Of a stretch of 64,000 nt of DNA, positions 1-8,845 are shown piece by piece. The DNA comes from Acidobacterium sp. Its GTDB lineage: Bacteria; Acidobacteriota; Terriglobia; Terriglobales; Acidobacteriaceae. The notes beneath the pieces are model-generated. The model did not search any database and was not told the origin of the DNA. It saw only the letters and a list, made by a program, of their open reading frames with translations. Made by a program: the position numbers and the translations under genes. The DNA is taken from positions 1-64,000 of the forward strand of contig PMUI01000067.1 in NCBI GenBank assembly GCA_003166955.1, read 5' to 3'. Position 1 is the stretch's first letter; each line of letters begins with the position of its first letter.

Positions 1-24
1 CCCAGGCCTCGACCTCCACGCCAC

Positions 25-71
25 AGCCTGTCCTGAGCGAGCTTGTGTAAGCGAGCGAGCCGAACGGGCCG
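25..71. repeat. Dispersed GAGCGAG...GCCGAACGGGC repeat, copy 1
   Basis: The copy contains tcctgagcgag, a variable middle and gagccgaacgggccg. Related copies lie at 301-376, 15778-15907 and 19750-19800, always between genes. The ends contain partly self-complementary GC-rich words. No function is known to me; it looks like a non-coding dispersed repeat family. Confidence 0.6.
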
Positions 72-300
72 ACTCCCAACGCAGCCCGGAGGAGCGAGGG
101 GCTGGAACTGCCCCGACCACCACCTGCCGAGCATCATCGCCTCGCAAAGCGAGGCTGGGTAAAAGAGTGGGGCTTCAGCCTCGCGTTCCGCAAGCACAAG
201 AGCCCAGAGGCTTCAGCCCCGGAACCCTACAGACCCTTCACGCGGCCGATGCCCTGCGCCCCGCGACCTGTTCCGAACGCCGGCCAGAGCATGTCACCCT

Positions 301-376
301 CGAGGTGAGCGTAGCGAGCCGAAGGGCTGCCCTGAGCGAGTCCGCGCGATCGGCCGAGCCGAACGGGCCGAACGCC
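301..376. repeat. Dispersed GAGCGAG...GCCGAACGGGC repeat, copy 2
   Basis: This copy carries the flanking phrase gtgagcgtagcgagccgaag, then gccctgagcgagtccgcgcg and gccgagccgaacgggccgaa. The order of words is the same as in the copy at 15778-15907, so the two are clearly related despite divergence. Confidence 0.65.
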
Positions 377-510
377 GAGCGCCCAACCCTACCCTGCACC
401 CAGTACCCTGTCCTGTTGTCGAGTCTGTCAACACCGCCAAAACCCACATTTCAAACACCAAAAAATCTGTCCCCCCGCAAAAAAACACAGTTTCGCCCGC
501 AAACTGCCGC

Positions 511-543
511 AAAAAGCAAAGGGAGCAGCCCAAAGCCGCTCCC
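511..543 (-). terminator. Rho-independent terminator for the leftward gene ending at 627
   Basis: Read on the minus strand, a stem (arms at 543-538 and 526-521, gggagc/gctccc) is followed by a T-rich tract complementary to 511-520. It lies about 85 bases past the stop codon of the gene at 627-1898, as expected for its transcription end. Confidence 0.6.
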
Positions 544-612
544 CGTCCTCTCCTTCGACCAAGCCTTAACCCGCTATTTCGCGAGCGGCGATCGCGGCCA
601 ACGAAGCGCGCC

Positions 613-629
613 CTAAACTCTAAACTCTA
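613..629. repeat. Short TAAACTC tandem overlapping a stop codon
   Basis: Two and a bit units of taaactc abut and supply the stop codon of the minus-strand gene at 627. Short-period intergenic tandems of this kind recur in the window (for example 14900-14933, 16502-16614 and 12795-12862). Confidence 0.5.
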
Positions 630-1898
630 ATTCGGATTCGCCGGCGGATTCGGAGGTGGACTGGTCTGCGACTGCCCCGAGTTCGAATTCGAGCCGCTCT
701 GCGGCTGCGAACCCGAACCAGCAGGCTGCGACCCCGATCCCTGCGACCCCGAATCCTGAGGCTTCGCCGACACCGTCGGCTTATACCCAGGATCCCCCGG
801 CCGCTGCAAATCCGGCGGCATCTTCACCGGTTGCATCGATCCGACAGGTTTGTCCTTGTCGTCGTCCGCCGGCAGTTCCTCGCCCGGTTTGCGCAGCGTC
901 GGGGCTGCTCGCGGTGCGTTCTCCTGGGTGCGGTCTGCATCGGTTGAATCGCCCAGCTTCACCTCATGCTGGTTCTTCGCAACCACCGGCTGATTGCCCC
1001 AGTAGTCGCCCATCTCGTTCTCGCTGCGCTCCTGGATCGGTTCGCCCACCTTCGCCAGCTGCACTCGCATCGCGAAGCTGCCTTCAAACCAGATCATCTC
1101 GACTGGCTGCGGCGACTCGCCATAAATCCAGATCTCAACCGGCTTCCCGTCCGCGCCCGTCTCCCGCACCTTCCGCATCGGCTGGCCCTTCGCAAACACC
1201 ACCATGTCCCGATCCATGCCCACCAGCACGCGATGCTGCTCGATCGCCTTGCGCAGAAAATCCGGCAGCGTCTCGGCAAACGCCTCCGCCGGCGACTTCA
1301 CGCCGAAGTCGATCATCGGCTTCAGCAGTCCCTGCAGTTGTTCGCCGTTCAGGTCCGGCACCCGTTCTTCGAACAGAAGAATCAGCCGCACTCCGGTCGG
1401 CGGCGTCCCGTCGTCGGCCGCCAGCGGCGTCTCCATCCCGCCCCCGCCGATCGCAATGTGCCGCAGATATTTGTGTTTGTGCTCCGGCCCGCCGTTCAGG
1501 TCCAGCTCAATCGTCTTTTCGCGAATCCTGATGTCGGTCACTACCACGCGGTCGCCGGCCTTCACTGACATGCCCTTCTGGTGCAGCTCCTCGACGTACT
1601 TCTCGCCGGTCGGATCCATGTGCCCGTTGGCGTGCAGCGTCAGATTCGCAATCGGCAGCGGCCGCATCGCAAACCCCTGCTCCGACTGCATGAATCGGAT
1701 CAGCTCTTCGCGGCCCAGCTGCGTCATCGGCTGCTCCGGATACTTCACGTGCGTCGGCGCAAACTCGGTGTAATGCTTCTCGACGTGCTCCGCCTCAACA
1801 ACGAACACCTGCGCGCGAAGAGGCAATGCGATGACAAGAAACGGTAGCGCGCAAAACGCCGCCAGAAGGGGGAAACCGGCACGTTCAGTCCTGGACAT
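627..1898 (-). CDS. Secreted protein of unknown function with a low-complexity tail
   Basis: A 423-residue protein. The start at 1898 (MSRTERAGF) is chosen because a typical signal peptide follows, ending near LPLRAQ; an upstream in-frame Met would add 33 residues without signal character. The mature part has a mixed-composition region (about residues 35-330) with no motif I recognise. The final roughly 110 residues are rich in Pro, Gly, Ser, Gln and Asn, with repeated GSQ and PPNPP words, typical of a disordered exported tail. It stands alone, followed by a hairpin terminator at 511-543. The product probably acts in the periplasm or cell envelope; no catalytic residues can be named. Confidence 0.75.
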   Translation of the reverse strand: MSRTERAGFPLLAAFCALPFLVIALPLRAQVFVVEAEHVEKHYTEFAPTHVKYPEQPMTQLGREELIRFMQSEQGFAMRPLPIANLTLHANGHMDPTGEKYVEELHQKGMSVKAGDRVVVTDIRIREKTIELDLNGGPEHKHKYLRHIAIGGGGMETPLAADDGTPPTGVRLILLFEERVPDLNGEQLQGLLKPMIDFGVKSPAEAFAETLPDFLRKAIEQHRVLVGMDRDMVVFAKGQPMRKVRETGADGKPVEIWIYGESPQPVEMIWFEGSFAMRVQLAKVGEPIQERSENEMGDYWGNQPVVAKNQHEVKLGDSTDADRTQENAPRAAPTLRKPGEELPADDDKDKPVGSMQPVKMPPDLQRPGDPGYKPTVSAKPQDSGSQGSGSQPAGSGSQPQSGSNSNSGQSQTSPPPNPPANPN

Positions 1899-2049
1899 AG
1901 AACCGCCTATCCATGGGAGCAGACTTCTTTCAGAATGGCCCTGTTCTGAGGAAAATTCAAGCGCTATGCCCGCGTCCATATCCAATTGTCCGCGCACGAA
2001 ACAAGACCTGGTTGGAGAGCCGGTCCCGCGGTTTCGTTGCCAGAGGATT

Positions 2050-4542
2050 TCACTCCGGCGCGGATTCGCGCCCCGAGCCTCCGCCCTGGCCTGCGACCGC
2101 TGCCGGCGCCGGGTTTTTCACGTAGGTGTCGAGCCAGTTGTCCATCTCCCACAGCATGTGCTCGAGCGACTCGCGCGCCGCGTAGCCGTGCGCCTCCAGC
2201 GGCAGGAACACCAGCCGCACGGTCGCGCCGTGACCCTTCAGCGCGTCGAAGAACCGCTCGCTTTGTATCGGAAATGTCCCGGAATTGTTGTCCGCCTCGC
2301 CGTGAATCATCAGCAGCGGAGCCTTGATTTTGTCCGCATACGAGAACGGCGACATTTTGAAGTACACATCCGGAGCCTCCCAGTAGCTGCGCTCCTCGTT
2401 CTGAAACCCAAACGGCGTAAGCGTCCTGTTGTACGCGCCGCTGCGCGCAATGCCCGCTTTGAAGAGGTCGCTGTGAGCCAGCAGATTCGCCGTCATAAAC
2501 GCGCCGTACGAATGCCCCATCACGGCCACGCGATTGCGATCCACCACGCCCAGCCGCGCGCCTTCGTCGATGGCCGCCTTCGCGCTCGAGACCAGCTGCT
2601 CGACGTACGTGTCGTTGGGCTGCGCATCGCCTTCGCCGACAATCGGGATCGCGGTATTCTCCAGCACCGCATAACCCTGCGTCACGAAGAACACCGGACT
2701 GCCCCACGAAAAGCGCGGGAACTGGTACGGCGATCCGGTAATCTGCCCCGCCGCCGAGCGCGACTTATACTCCGTCGGATAGGCCTCCATCAGCGTGGGC
2801 AGCGGCCCATCCGACGACTTGTACCCCGGCGGCAAATACAAATTCGCGCTCAGCTCCACCCCGTCCGCGCGCTTGTAGCGCAGAATCTGCTTCTTCGGCA
2901 GCGGCGTATCGCCATAAGGATTCGGGAAGTCCGTCACCTGCGTCAGCTCTCCCGCTGCGTTGCGCAGAAAATAATTCGGCGCCTGCTCCTGCGATTCGCG
3001 CCGGATCAGCAGCACGCCTTTTGCCCCGTCGATCACCGTCCCTGGCATCTCATAAAACGGAGCAGCGGAGCGCCAAATCTGCTCTTCTTTGCCGGTCGAG
3101 GTACTCATCACCGCCACGAACGGACGATCGCCTTCCGGACTCGCGCCCGGCGAGCTGAAATAGATCCCCGTCCCATCCGCCGTCATGTTCAGCACCAGGT
3201 GACCCGACGCATTTTCGCGGAAGACCGGCCGCCCCGGATCCTGATAGCGGTTCTCCGACGATCCCTCGTACAGCTTCTGCACCTGCGGTGCGCTTGCCGA
3301 CGGATCGACCTCGGCGATCACGCGCCGGCGGTGCGCCCACTCACGCTCGTTCAGCAGCGCCAGATGCTCGTTGCCCCATTCGATCCCCGCGAAGCGCATT
3401 GGGAGCTCGGCCAGCACCTGCGGCGAACCGGTGAACGGCGCATCCAGCAAATCGATCCGATCCCGCACCTCTGCCTTTTTCTTCGGATCGCCGCCGTCTC
3501 CGGCTTCCACCCAGGCCACCGTCGCAGGAGCATCGGATCGCCACTCGTAGTCGCGCGGCCCCACCGGCACCGCATCCTGTGCGATCGGAACATTGTCGGC
3601 CAGCGGCACGTCGGAGAGCTGCTTCTCCGCTCCCGTCCGCAAATCCACTACCATCGTGCGCCGCGGGAAATTCTCAAACGGCAGCTCGTACGAATAAGGA
3701 TGATGGCTCCCCGAAACCAGCGCGAAATGCCCGTCCGGCGATGGGTCCGCGGAGTCGATCACTGCAGGCTTGCCCACTGCCTTCGACCCTCCTGCCAGCG
3801 ACACTACGCGGACCTGCGCCGTCGCGTAGTAATCGAAGAAGCGCTCGTCTTCGGGATTCTTCAGCAAATCCTCGTAGGTCCGCGCCGGCGTCACCCGTCC
3901 CAGGTTTTGCTGCACCGCCGGGCCCGTCGGCACTTCGGAATGGGTTGGCGCTGTTCCGCGCCCCGTCGGAACCGTCAGACACAGCAGGCTGCGGCTGTCC
4001 GGCATCCACGAGCACGGATCGCCGAAAACCCCGTTCAGCGCCACGCCCGGAATGCGCGCCGCCTGCCCTGTTGCCGCATCGGCGGTCCACACGGTCAGCC
4101 CCGCCCCCGGATTTGTGCCCGTGATCAGCACAAATGCCACCCGCTTCGCATCCGGCGACCATTGCACGTATTCGATGTGCGGCTTCGCCGCCAGTCCCGT
4201 CACCGCAACCTCTTTCCCCGCGGGCAGCGTCTTGAACTTCAGTCCGATAATGTACGGCAGTCGGCTCGGTCCATTCGTCCGAGGATTGAATCGCAAACCC
4301 GCCAGCCGCAGTTCCGGCTGCGCCAGGTCCGCAATCGTCAGCAACCCGCCCGGCTGTTCGATCAGCAGCGTTCGCGGCCCGCTCTTCGATTCCGGCGAAA
4401 CCACCACCAGCGGCGTCGGTGGCGCTTCCAGCAGATCGGCGATCGCCTTAGGCGGCTTTTGATACGTGATGCTGCTTTGTGCAAACGCGGAAGCGGCCAC
4501 CAACACGCCGGCGGAGAAGGAAAGCAGAGAGCGCAGGTTCAC
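2050..4542 (-). CDS. Secreted S9-family serine peptidase, glutamyl-endopeptidase-like
   Basis: An 830-residue exported peptidase with a signal peptide (MNLRSLLSFSAG... ending at ASAFAQ). The first roughly 560 residues form the beta-propeller-type N-terminal region of prolyl-oligopeptidase relatives. The C-terminal alpha/beta hydrolase domain shows the nucleophile motif GHSYGAF (Ser about 678), HGEADNNSGT (Asp about 751) and LEAHGYAARES (His about 785). The motifs around Asp and His closely match plant chloroplast glutamyl endopeptidase (S9D), which suggests cleavage after acidic residues; that specificity is inferred. The gene is monocistronic and is followed at 1898 by an unrelated secreted protein on the same strand. 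No defect is visible. Confidence 0.9.
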   Translation of the reverse strand: MNLRSLLSFSAGVLVAASAFAQSSITYQKPPKAIADLLEAPPTPLVVVSPESKSGPRTLLIEQPGGLLTIADLAQPELRLAGLRFNPRTNGPSRLPYIIGLKFKTLPAGKEVAVTGLAAKPHIEYVQWSPDAKRVAFVLITGTNPGAGLTVWTADAATGQAARIPGVALNGVFGDPCSWMPDSRSLLCLTVPTGRGTAPTHSEVPTGPAVQQNLGRVTPARTYEDLLKNPEDERFFDYYATAQVRVVSLAGGSKAVGKPAVIDSADPSPDGHFALVSGSHHPYSYELPFENFPRRTMVVDLRTGAEKQLSDVPLADNVPIAQDAVPVGPRDYEWRSDAPATVAWVEAGDGGDPKKKAEVRDRIDLLDAPFTGSPQVLAELPMRFAGIEWGNEHLALLNEREWAHRRRVIAEVDPSASAPQVQKLYEGSSENRYQDPGRPVFRENASGHLVLNMTADGTGIYFSSPGASPEGDRPFVAVMSTSTGKEEQIWRSAAPFYEMPGTVIDGAKGVLLIRRESQEQAPNYFLRNAAGELTQVTDFPNPYGDTPLPKKQILRYKRADGVELSANLYLPPGYKSSDGPLPTLMEAYPTEYKSRSAAGQITGSPYQFPRFSWGSPVFFVTQGYAVLENTAIPIVGEGDAQPNDTYVEQLVSSAKAAIDEGARLGVVDRNRVAVMGHSYGAFMTANLLAHSDLFKAGIARSGAYNRTLTPFGFQNEERSYWEAPDVYFKMSPFSYADKIKAPLLMIHGEADNNSGTFPIQSERFFDALKGHGATVRLVFLPLEAHGYAARESLEHMLWEMDNWLDTYVKNPAPAAVAGQGGGSGRESAPE

Positions 4543-4691
4543 GAGCAGATGAGTCCTTTTTTTGAGAGCTGGCCGGGCAGGCCGAGAGACAGTGCGCCGA
4601 TTGTAGCAGTGGACGCCGGGCGCGCCAGAGGCGCAAGCCTCTCGGCCGGAATCCTCAGCCGTGCTGGATCATCGCCGCATGCCGCGGCGCA

Positions 4692-4964
4692 TCAATGGCC
4701 CGATTCTTGATCGCCCTCTTCCAGAATGTCGAGCGAATAGCGATGCCGGTGCTTCATGCTGACCGCGCCCAGAATCGTCCGCATCGAGCGCGCTGTGCGC
4801 CCCTGCTTGCCGATCACCTTCCCCACATCGGTCGGCGCCACCCGCAGCCGCAGCCTCGTGCCCTCTCCGCTCTCTTCGGCTTCGACTCTGACTTCCTCGG
4901 GAATGTCCACCAAAGCGCGAGCAATCTGGGTCACCAGCTCCTGCATGTTTTCCGGTTCCGGCAT
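4692..4964 (-). CDS. khpA: KH-domain RNA-binding protein KhpA
   Basis: A 90-residue protein made almost entirely of one KH domain. The GxxG loop is GKQG (residues 52-55) inside VGKVIGKQGRTARS, the nucleic-acid contact of KH domains. Length and sequence match the KhpA/YlqC family, which in other bacteria binds RNA together with KhpB and affects cell-wall synthesis and division. In many genomes khpA sits beside rpsP and rimM; here it does not, and its neighbours are a peptidase and a divergent PLP enzyme. The C-terminal tail is acidic. Confidence 0.93.
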   Translation of the reverse strand: MPEPENMQELVTQIARALVDIPEEVRVEAEESGEGTRLRLRVAPTDVGKVIGKQGRTARSMRTILGAVSMKHRHRYSLDILEEGDQESGH

Positions 4965-5165
4965 AGATTCCGCTGTAATCCCGCTAAGATCGGATATCGG
5001 CTCCAGCCGCCGGATCGGTTGAGGAAACGTAACCTAAACCTCGTACAAAAAGCTGTGATCCGGATCACAGACAACCGAATCCCTCCCGAACTCCGTCGAC
5101 GTCCAGAGCCCTCGCGGGTCCAGTCGGGTTGCGTCCCGACCCCTTTTACCCCTACAGTGCTTCCC

Positions 5166-6461
5166 ATGACTCTGACCGCCCGCCGCAGCTTCCTTAAACA
5201 GACCGCCGCCCTCGCCGGTGCCTTCTCCGTCAACAGCCTCTTCCACCAGGCGCACGCCGCCGACTTCGGCGCCGCCTCGCGCCCCGTCCGCGATCTTGCC
5301 CCCGCAGAAGTGGCTCAAAATGAGGACTACTGGTCGGTCATCCAGCGCTCTTACTCGGTCAACCCCGACATCATCAACCTCAACAACGGCGGCGTCTCGC
5401 CCGCCCCCATCGTTGTCCAGGAGGCCGTCGAGCGCTACAACCAGCTCTCCAACGAAGGCCCCTCCTATTACATGTGGCAGATCCTCGACCAGGGTCGCGA
5501 GCCCCTCCGCGAAAAGCTGGCCAACCTCGCCGGCGCCAAACCCGGCGAAATCGCCATCGACCGCAACTCCACTGAGGCCCTTAACACCATCATCTACGGC
5601 CTGCCCCTCAAAGCCGGCGACGAAGTCATCGGAACAAAGCAGGACTACCCCAACATGATCCAGGCCTACCGCCAGCGCGCCGAGCGCGACGGCATCGTCT
5701 ACAAACAGATCTCCTTCGATTTCCCCATTGAAGACGACGACGTCATCGTCCGCGCTTACGAACAGGCCATCACGCCGAAAACCCGACTCATCCACGTCAC
5801 CCACATGGTCAACTGGGTCGGCCAAACCACGCCCGTCCGCAAAATCGCCGACATGGCACACTCCCACAACATCGAAGTCCTCTGCGACGGCGCTCACTCC
5901 TTCGGCCTCATCGACTTCAAAGTCACCGACCTGCATTGCGACTACTTCGGCACCAGCCTCCACAAATTTCTTTCCGCCCCCATCGGCACCGGCATGATGT
6001 GGATCAGCGAAGACAAAATCGAGAAAGTCTGGCCGCTCACCTGCAACTCCACGCCCCACGCCGCCGACATCCGCAAATTCGAAACCCTCGGCACGCGCAG
6101 CTTTCCGCTGGAACAGGGCATCGGCGAAGCCATCAATTTCCACCAGGGCATCGGCCCCGCGCGCAAACAGCAGCGCATCTTCTACCTCAAGAACTACTGG
6201 TCCACCCGCGTGCAGTCCATCGCGAAGGTCAAACTCCACACCTCGCTCCGCCCCGAATACTCCTGCGCTATCGGCGGCGTCTCCGTCGACGGCATGACGC
6301 CCCAGCAACTCGCCGGTGCGCTCTTCGACAAATACAAAATCCACACCGTCGGCATCGTCTGGGAGAACATCAGCTGCGTCCGCGTCACCCCGCACGTCTA
6401 CACAACGCTGCCCGACCTCGACAAACTCGTCCGCGCCATCGGCGAATTATCCCAGGCGTAG
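5166..6461 (+). CDS. Tat-exported class V aminotransferase-fold PLP enzyme
   Basis: A 431-residue PLP-dependent enzyme of the isopenicillin-N-epimerase / cysteine-desulfurase-like branch. The start at 5166 (MTLTARRSFLKQTAAL) gives a twin-arginine signal (ARRSFLK plus a hydrophobic stretch ending at AHA); the frame stays open upstream but lacks protein character. The Schiff-base lysine is predicted at about residue 267 in TSLHKFLSAP, and the PLP-phosphate and aspartate motifs (NRNSTEAL, CDGAHSFG) are present. A Tat signal fits export after cofactor insertion. The substrate is unknown. A small membrane-protein gene follows after 13 bases and may be co-transcribed. Confidence 0.9.
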   Translation: MTLTARRSFLKQTAALAGAFSVNSLFHQAHAADFGAASRPVRDLAPAEVAQNEDYWSVIQRSYSVNPDIINLNNGGVSPAPIVVQEAVERYNQLSNEGPSYYMWQILDQGREPLREKLANLAGAKPGEIAIDRNSTEALNTIIYGLPLKAGDEVIGTKQDYPNMIQAYRQRAERDGIVYKQISFDFPIEDDDVIVRAYEQAITPKTRLIHVTHMVNWVGQTTPVRKIADMAHSHNIEVLCDGAHSFGLIDFKVTDLHCDYFGTSLHKFLSAPIGTGMMWISEDKIEKVWPLTCNSTPHAADIRKFETLGTRSFPLEQGIGEAINFHQGIGPARKQQRIFYLKNYWSTRVQSIAKVKLHTSLRPEYSCAIGGVSVDGMTPQQLAGALFDKYKIHTVGIVWENISCVRVTPHVYTTLPDLDKLVRAIGELSQA

Positions 6462-6474
6462 CGAGCATTGCACG

Positions 6475-6825
6475 ATGAGACAGCGGCCTCTCGCCATCAC
6501 TGCACTCGGCTGGCTCTATATCGCCGTGGGCGTAGCGGGTGTGGTAGTTCACGGACGCGAGTCGCTCCGCTCCTTTCACCGCGAAGACGTCTGGATCATC
6601 CTCGTTGAGTTGCTGGCCGTCATCGCCGGCGCATTCATGCTCCGCGGCGCCAACTGGGCGCGCTGGCTCGCCCTCCTCTGGATCGCCGCCCACGTCGTCA
6701 TCGGCTACCTCAACGGACTGCAGCAGGCGGTCTTTCACGTCATCATTTTCGCCGGCATCACCGTCCTTCTCTTCCGCGCCGACGCCCGCGCCTGGTTCCG
6801 GCACCGGCCGGCGACCGGCAACTGA
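6475..6825 (+). CDS. Small four-helix membrane protein
   Basis: A 116-residue hydrophobic protein beginning MRQRPLAITALGWLYI at 6475. About four membrane segments are visible (around residues 8-26, 40-57, 62-80 and 83-98) and a short basic tail ends in RHRPATGN. It lies 13 bases after the PLP enzyme and 2 bases before the alpha/beta hydrolase, so the three probably form one transcript. It resembles small, poorly characterised membrane proteins of soil bacteria; no function can be given. Confidence 0.8.
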   Translation: MRQRPLAITALGWLYIAVGVAGVVVHGRESLRSFHREDVWIILVELLAVIAGAFMLRGANWARWLALLWIAAHVVIGYLNGLQQAVFHVIIFAGITVLLFRADARAWFRHRPATGN

Positions 6826-6827
6826 GC

Positions 6828-7589
6828 ATGACCACCGTTCAGGAATTCCACGACACCTCGGGCGCCGAAGCCGTTCGCGGCTTTCTCCACACGCCCGACG
6901 CGCCGGCTCCAAACGCCGCCACCCTCGTCCTCGCGCACAGCGCCGGATCGAACTGCCAGGCCCCGCTTCTCGTCGTCCTCGCCGACGCCTTCGCCGCATC
7001 CGGTCTCGCCGTGCTCCGCTGCGACCTGCCCTTCCGCCAGGCGCGCCCCACCGGCCCACCGCTCCGCACCGCCGCGCGCGATCAGGCTGGGCTCCGCGCC
7101 GCGGTCGAGGCTATGCGCCGCCATACAAACTCAAAACCCGCTGAAGGCTCAACCTCAAAACCCGCTGAGGGCTCAAGCTCAAAATCCGCTGGGGGCTTCG
7201 CCAAGTGCATCTTCCTCGGCGGCCATTCCTACGGAGGACGCATGGCGTCGATGCTCGCCGCCGACGAACCTGGCCTCGTCGACGCGCTGCTCCTGCTTTC
7301 CTACCCGCTGCATCCTCCCAAACAACCGCAACAGCTGCGCAAGCAGCATTTCCCGCGCCTCGAAACGCCGGCTCTCTTCGTCTCCGGCACACACGACTGC
7401 TTCGGCTCGATCCTCGAGCTTCAATCCGCCCTTCAATTAATCCCCGCGCGCACGCGCCTGCTGCCCGTCGAGGGCGCCGGGCACGAACTCCTCAGCAAGC
7501 GCAACCGGGCCGAACTGCCGGGGACAATCGTCGATGCGTTTCGCATTTTTACCGAAGCGACCGCGGACCGCCCGAGTACGCCCGGCTAG
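6828..7589 (+). CDS. Alpha/beta hydrolase of the KANL3/Tex30 type
   Basis: A 253-residue cytoplasmic alpha/beta hydrolase. The nucleophile elbow is GGHSYGGRM, the oxyanion region LAHSAGSN, the acid lies in SGTHDCFG and the histidine in GAGHELL, all in the family order. The arrangement matches dienelactone-hydrolase-like or Tex30/KANL3-type proteins; the substrate is unknown. An unusual insert (about residues 101-125) is built from three copies of an eight-residue unit, SKPAEGST-like, encoded by a 24-bp tandem repeat at 7130-7201; it keeps the frame and lies in a probable surface loop. The stop codon overlaps that of the convergent gene ending at 7586 (shared CTAG). Confidence 0.88.
   Translation: MTTVQEFHDTSGAEAVRGFLHTPDAPAPNAATLVLAHSAGSNCQAPLLVVLADAFAASGLAVLRCDLPFRQARPTGPPLRTAARDQAGLRAAVEAMRRHTNSKPAEGSTSKPAEGSSSKSAGGFAKCIFLGGHSYGGRMASMLAADEPGLVDALLLLSYPLHPPKQPQQLRKQHFPRLETPALFVSGTHDCFGSILELQSALQLIPARTRLLPVEGAGHELLSKRNRAELPGTIVDAFRIFTEATADRPSTPG
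7130..7201 (+). repeat. Three 24-bp tandem units inside a hydrolase gene
   Basis: The units start at 7130, 7154 and 7178. Each begins ctcaaaa(c/t)ccgctg and they differ by a few substitutions. The multiple-of-three length keeps the host gene open. The words resemble intergenic ggcttcagcc-like repeats elsewhere in the window, so a repeat element may have expanded within the gene. Confidence 0.8.
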
Positions 7590-7861
7590 ACCGCGAGCTG
7601 TTTGTCGAGGACGAACATCTTCACGGTTTCCCGGAGCACGCCATCGACTGCCATCGCATCGGCCGTGGCTTTGGAACTTAGGATCCGGTTGTAAGTGTCG
7701 ACGTCCTTCACGTCGAGCATGACCGCCACCCAGTTGCCTTCTTGCCCGTAGTTGACCGGCGCTGTGGCGCCCATGCTCCGGAAAAGTTCAGCGTGGGTGA
7801 CAAAACCCTGTTCCCATTTCTTCGCATCCTGACACTGCGCAACAACCAGGACTCTCGCCAT
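7586..7861 (-). CDS. Small protein with ferredoxin-like-fold appearance, unknown function
   Basis: A 91-residue soluble protein starting MARVLVVAQCQDAKKWEQGF. A plausible ribosome site (gaggtg) lies about 8 bases before the ATG at 7861. The pattern of a short beta strand, a helix with paired charged residues, then NWVAVMLDVKDVDTYNRIL resembles dimeric alpha/beta-barrel (ABM/DUF1330-like) proteins, but no family is certain. It converges with the hydrolase gene ending at 7589, and both stop codons come from one CTAG. Confidence 0.78.
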   Translation of the reverse strand: MARVLVVAQCQDAKKWEQGFVTHAELFRSMGATAPVNYGQEGNWVAVMLDVKDVDTYNRILSSKATADAMAVDGVLRETVKMFVLDKQLAV

Positions 7862-8094
7862 TGTGTTCGCACCTCGTTCGTGGGTTCGGGGGAGCGAGCC
7901 ATGGTAGCAGAGCGCTTCGAGGCGTCGAATCTGTTTACCTATCGGTTAACACCCTTCGTAATAACACCTGCGGGCGATTTTACCGACTGTGTAACCCCCT
8001 GTACGCTGTCTTTTGTAAGTCCCGTCGCTCGGGAGCGCAGTTCGATCGCGCCTGTTCTCTGCACCCAGGTCCACGATCGTCCTTGTTTCTAAAG

Positions 8095-8322
8095 ATGCGA
8101 CCCGAAACGCTGATCCAGAAACTGTTTGCCATCGAACGCGCCATCGGCAACGCCAGCCCCGCTGCCCTGCGCGCCATGGTCATCGATGCGCAGGAGACCG
8201 CGCTGCGCATGGACCTCGACCAGCTCCACGACATCGACGGCATTCGCCGCCGCATCGACAACCACCGCGGGTCCGCCCTCCGCGAGTCAGGCGGCGAATC
8301 GAAAGTCTCCCGCGGCGTGTAA
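8095..8322 (+). CDS. Small helical protein, paralogue of the protein at 8419-8664
   Basis: A 75-residue protein starting MRPETLIQKLFAIERAIGNA. The first roughly 50 residues align with the convergent neighbour at 8419-8664: both share the pattern L..LL.IE.AIG...PA..R.MV..A.E..L. This looks like a single amphipathic-helix module. The C-terminal 25 residues are basic and Ser/Gly-rich and do not align. No ribosome-binding site is obvious. The function is unknown; a paralogous pair facing each other supports both being real genes. Confidence 0.68.
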   Translation: MRPETLIQKLFAIERAIGNASPAALRAMVIDAQETALRMDLDQLHDIDGIRRRIDNHRGSALRESGGESKVSRGV

Positions 8323-8418
8323 CTCCACGCAGCGGCGGTTGAGTTTTGCGGTATTGTACAACGGGCTGTTCCTCGGGTCCGTTCTCCTGGACGTCGCTCA
8401 TCTCCCGTGGGCGGCGTC

Positions 8419-8664
8419 CTAATTCACGAGAAACTTCTCAGGAGTTCCCGCTTCGGGCAAAGCCGAAACCGAAGGCGAGCGGAGGCTGTAGTCCATCAGC
8501 ATTTGCACGCTCTCGTTTTCCAGCAGAATTTCGATCATCTGCTTCTCCAGTTCAAGAACGCTCTCCTCAGCTTCAAAAACCATGCTGCGAATCTGTGCCG
8601 GTTCGAGCTTGCCGATGGCCTGTTCGATTTCCAGTAACTGTGTGATGAGATAGGCGGTATTCAT
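8419..8664 (-). CDS. Small helical protein, paralogue of the protein at 8095-8322
   Basis: An 81-residue acidic helical protein beginning MNTAYLITQLLEIEQAIGKL. A clear ribosome site (aaggag) precedes the ATG at 8664 by about 11 bases. It aligns over its first half with the rightward neighbour (IE.AIG...PA..R.MV..A.E). Residues 30-50 (EAEESVLELEKQMIEILLEN) look like a coiled-coil or amphipathic helix. No known domain is recognised. Confidence 0.72.
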   Translation of the reverse strand: MNTAYLITQLLEIEQAIGKLEPAQIRSMVFEAEESVLELEKQMIEILLENESVQMLMDYSLRSPSVSALPEAGTPEKFLVN

Positions 8665-8845
8665 CTGATTCCAGCTCCTTGCCGCAACGTTCTGGATAGT
8701 GTGCCGTCCGCCGCTGAATCAGGCTGTGACCTGAATCACGCCCCACGAATTGTGCACCAGGCGCGCACAAATTCGATCCGCGCACGGCCTGCCTCAGAGC
8801 AGACTCTGCCCGTGGACTAACATGGCCGGGGAGGATTTCCCGTAC

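Larger units (their letters stand above)
1..626. other. Intergenic, repeat-rich region with no supported gene
   Basis: I see no credible coding region here; the open frames are Arg/Pro-rich and resemble no protein family. The stretch holds two copies of a dispersed GC-rich repeat (25-71 and 301-376), GC-rich filler with phrases such as ggcttcagcc, and near its right end a hairpin terminator for the leftward gene that ends at 627. A short TAAACTC tandem lies directly at that gene's stop codon. Confidence 0.6.

Noticed and set aside
1831-4710. A 959-codon open frame antisense to the S9 peptidase
   Set aside because: Arg/His-rich composition, no motif or ribosome site; it is a high-GC shadow of a clearly conserved peptidase.
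4695-5165. Longer N-terminus for the PLP enzyme
   Set aside because: The upstream part overlaps khpA on the other strand and a Tat signal starts at 5166.
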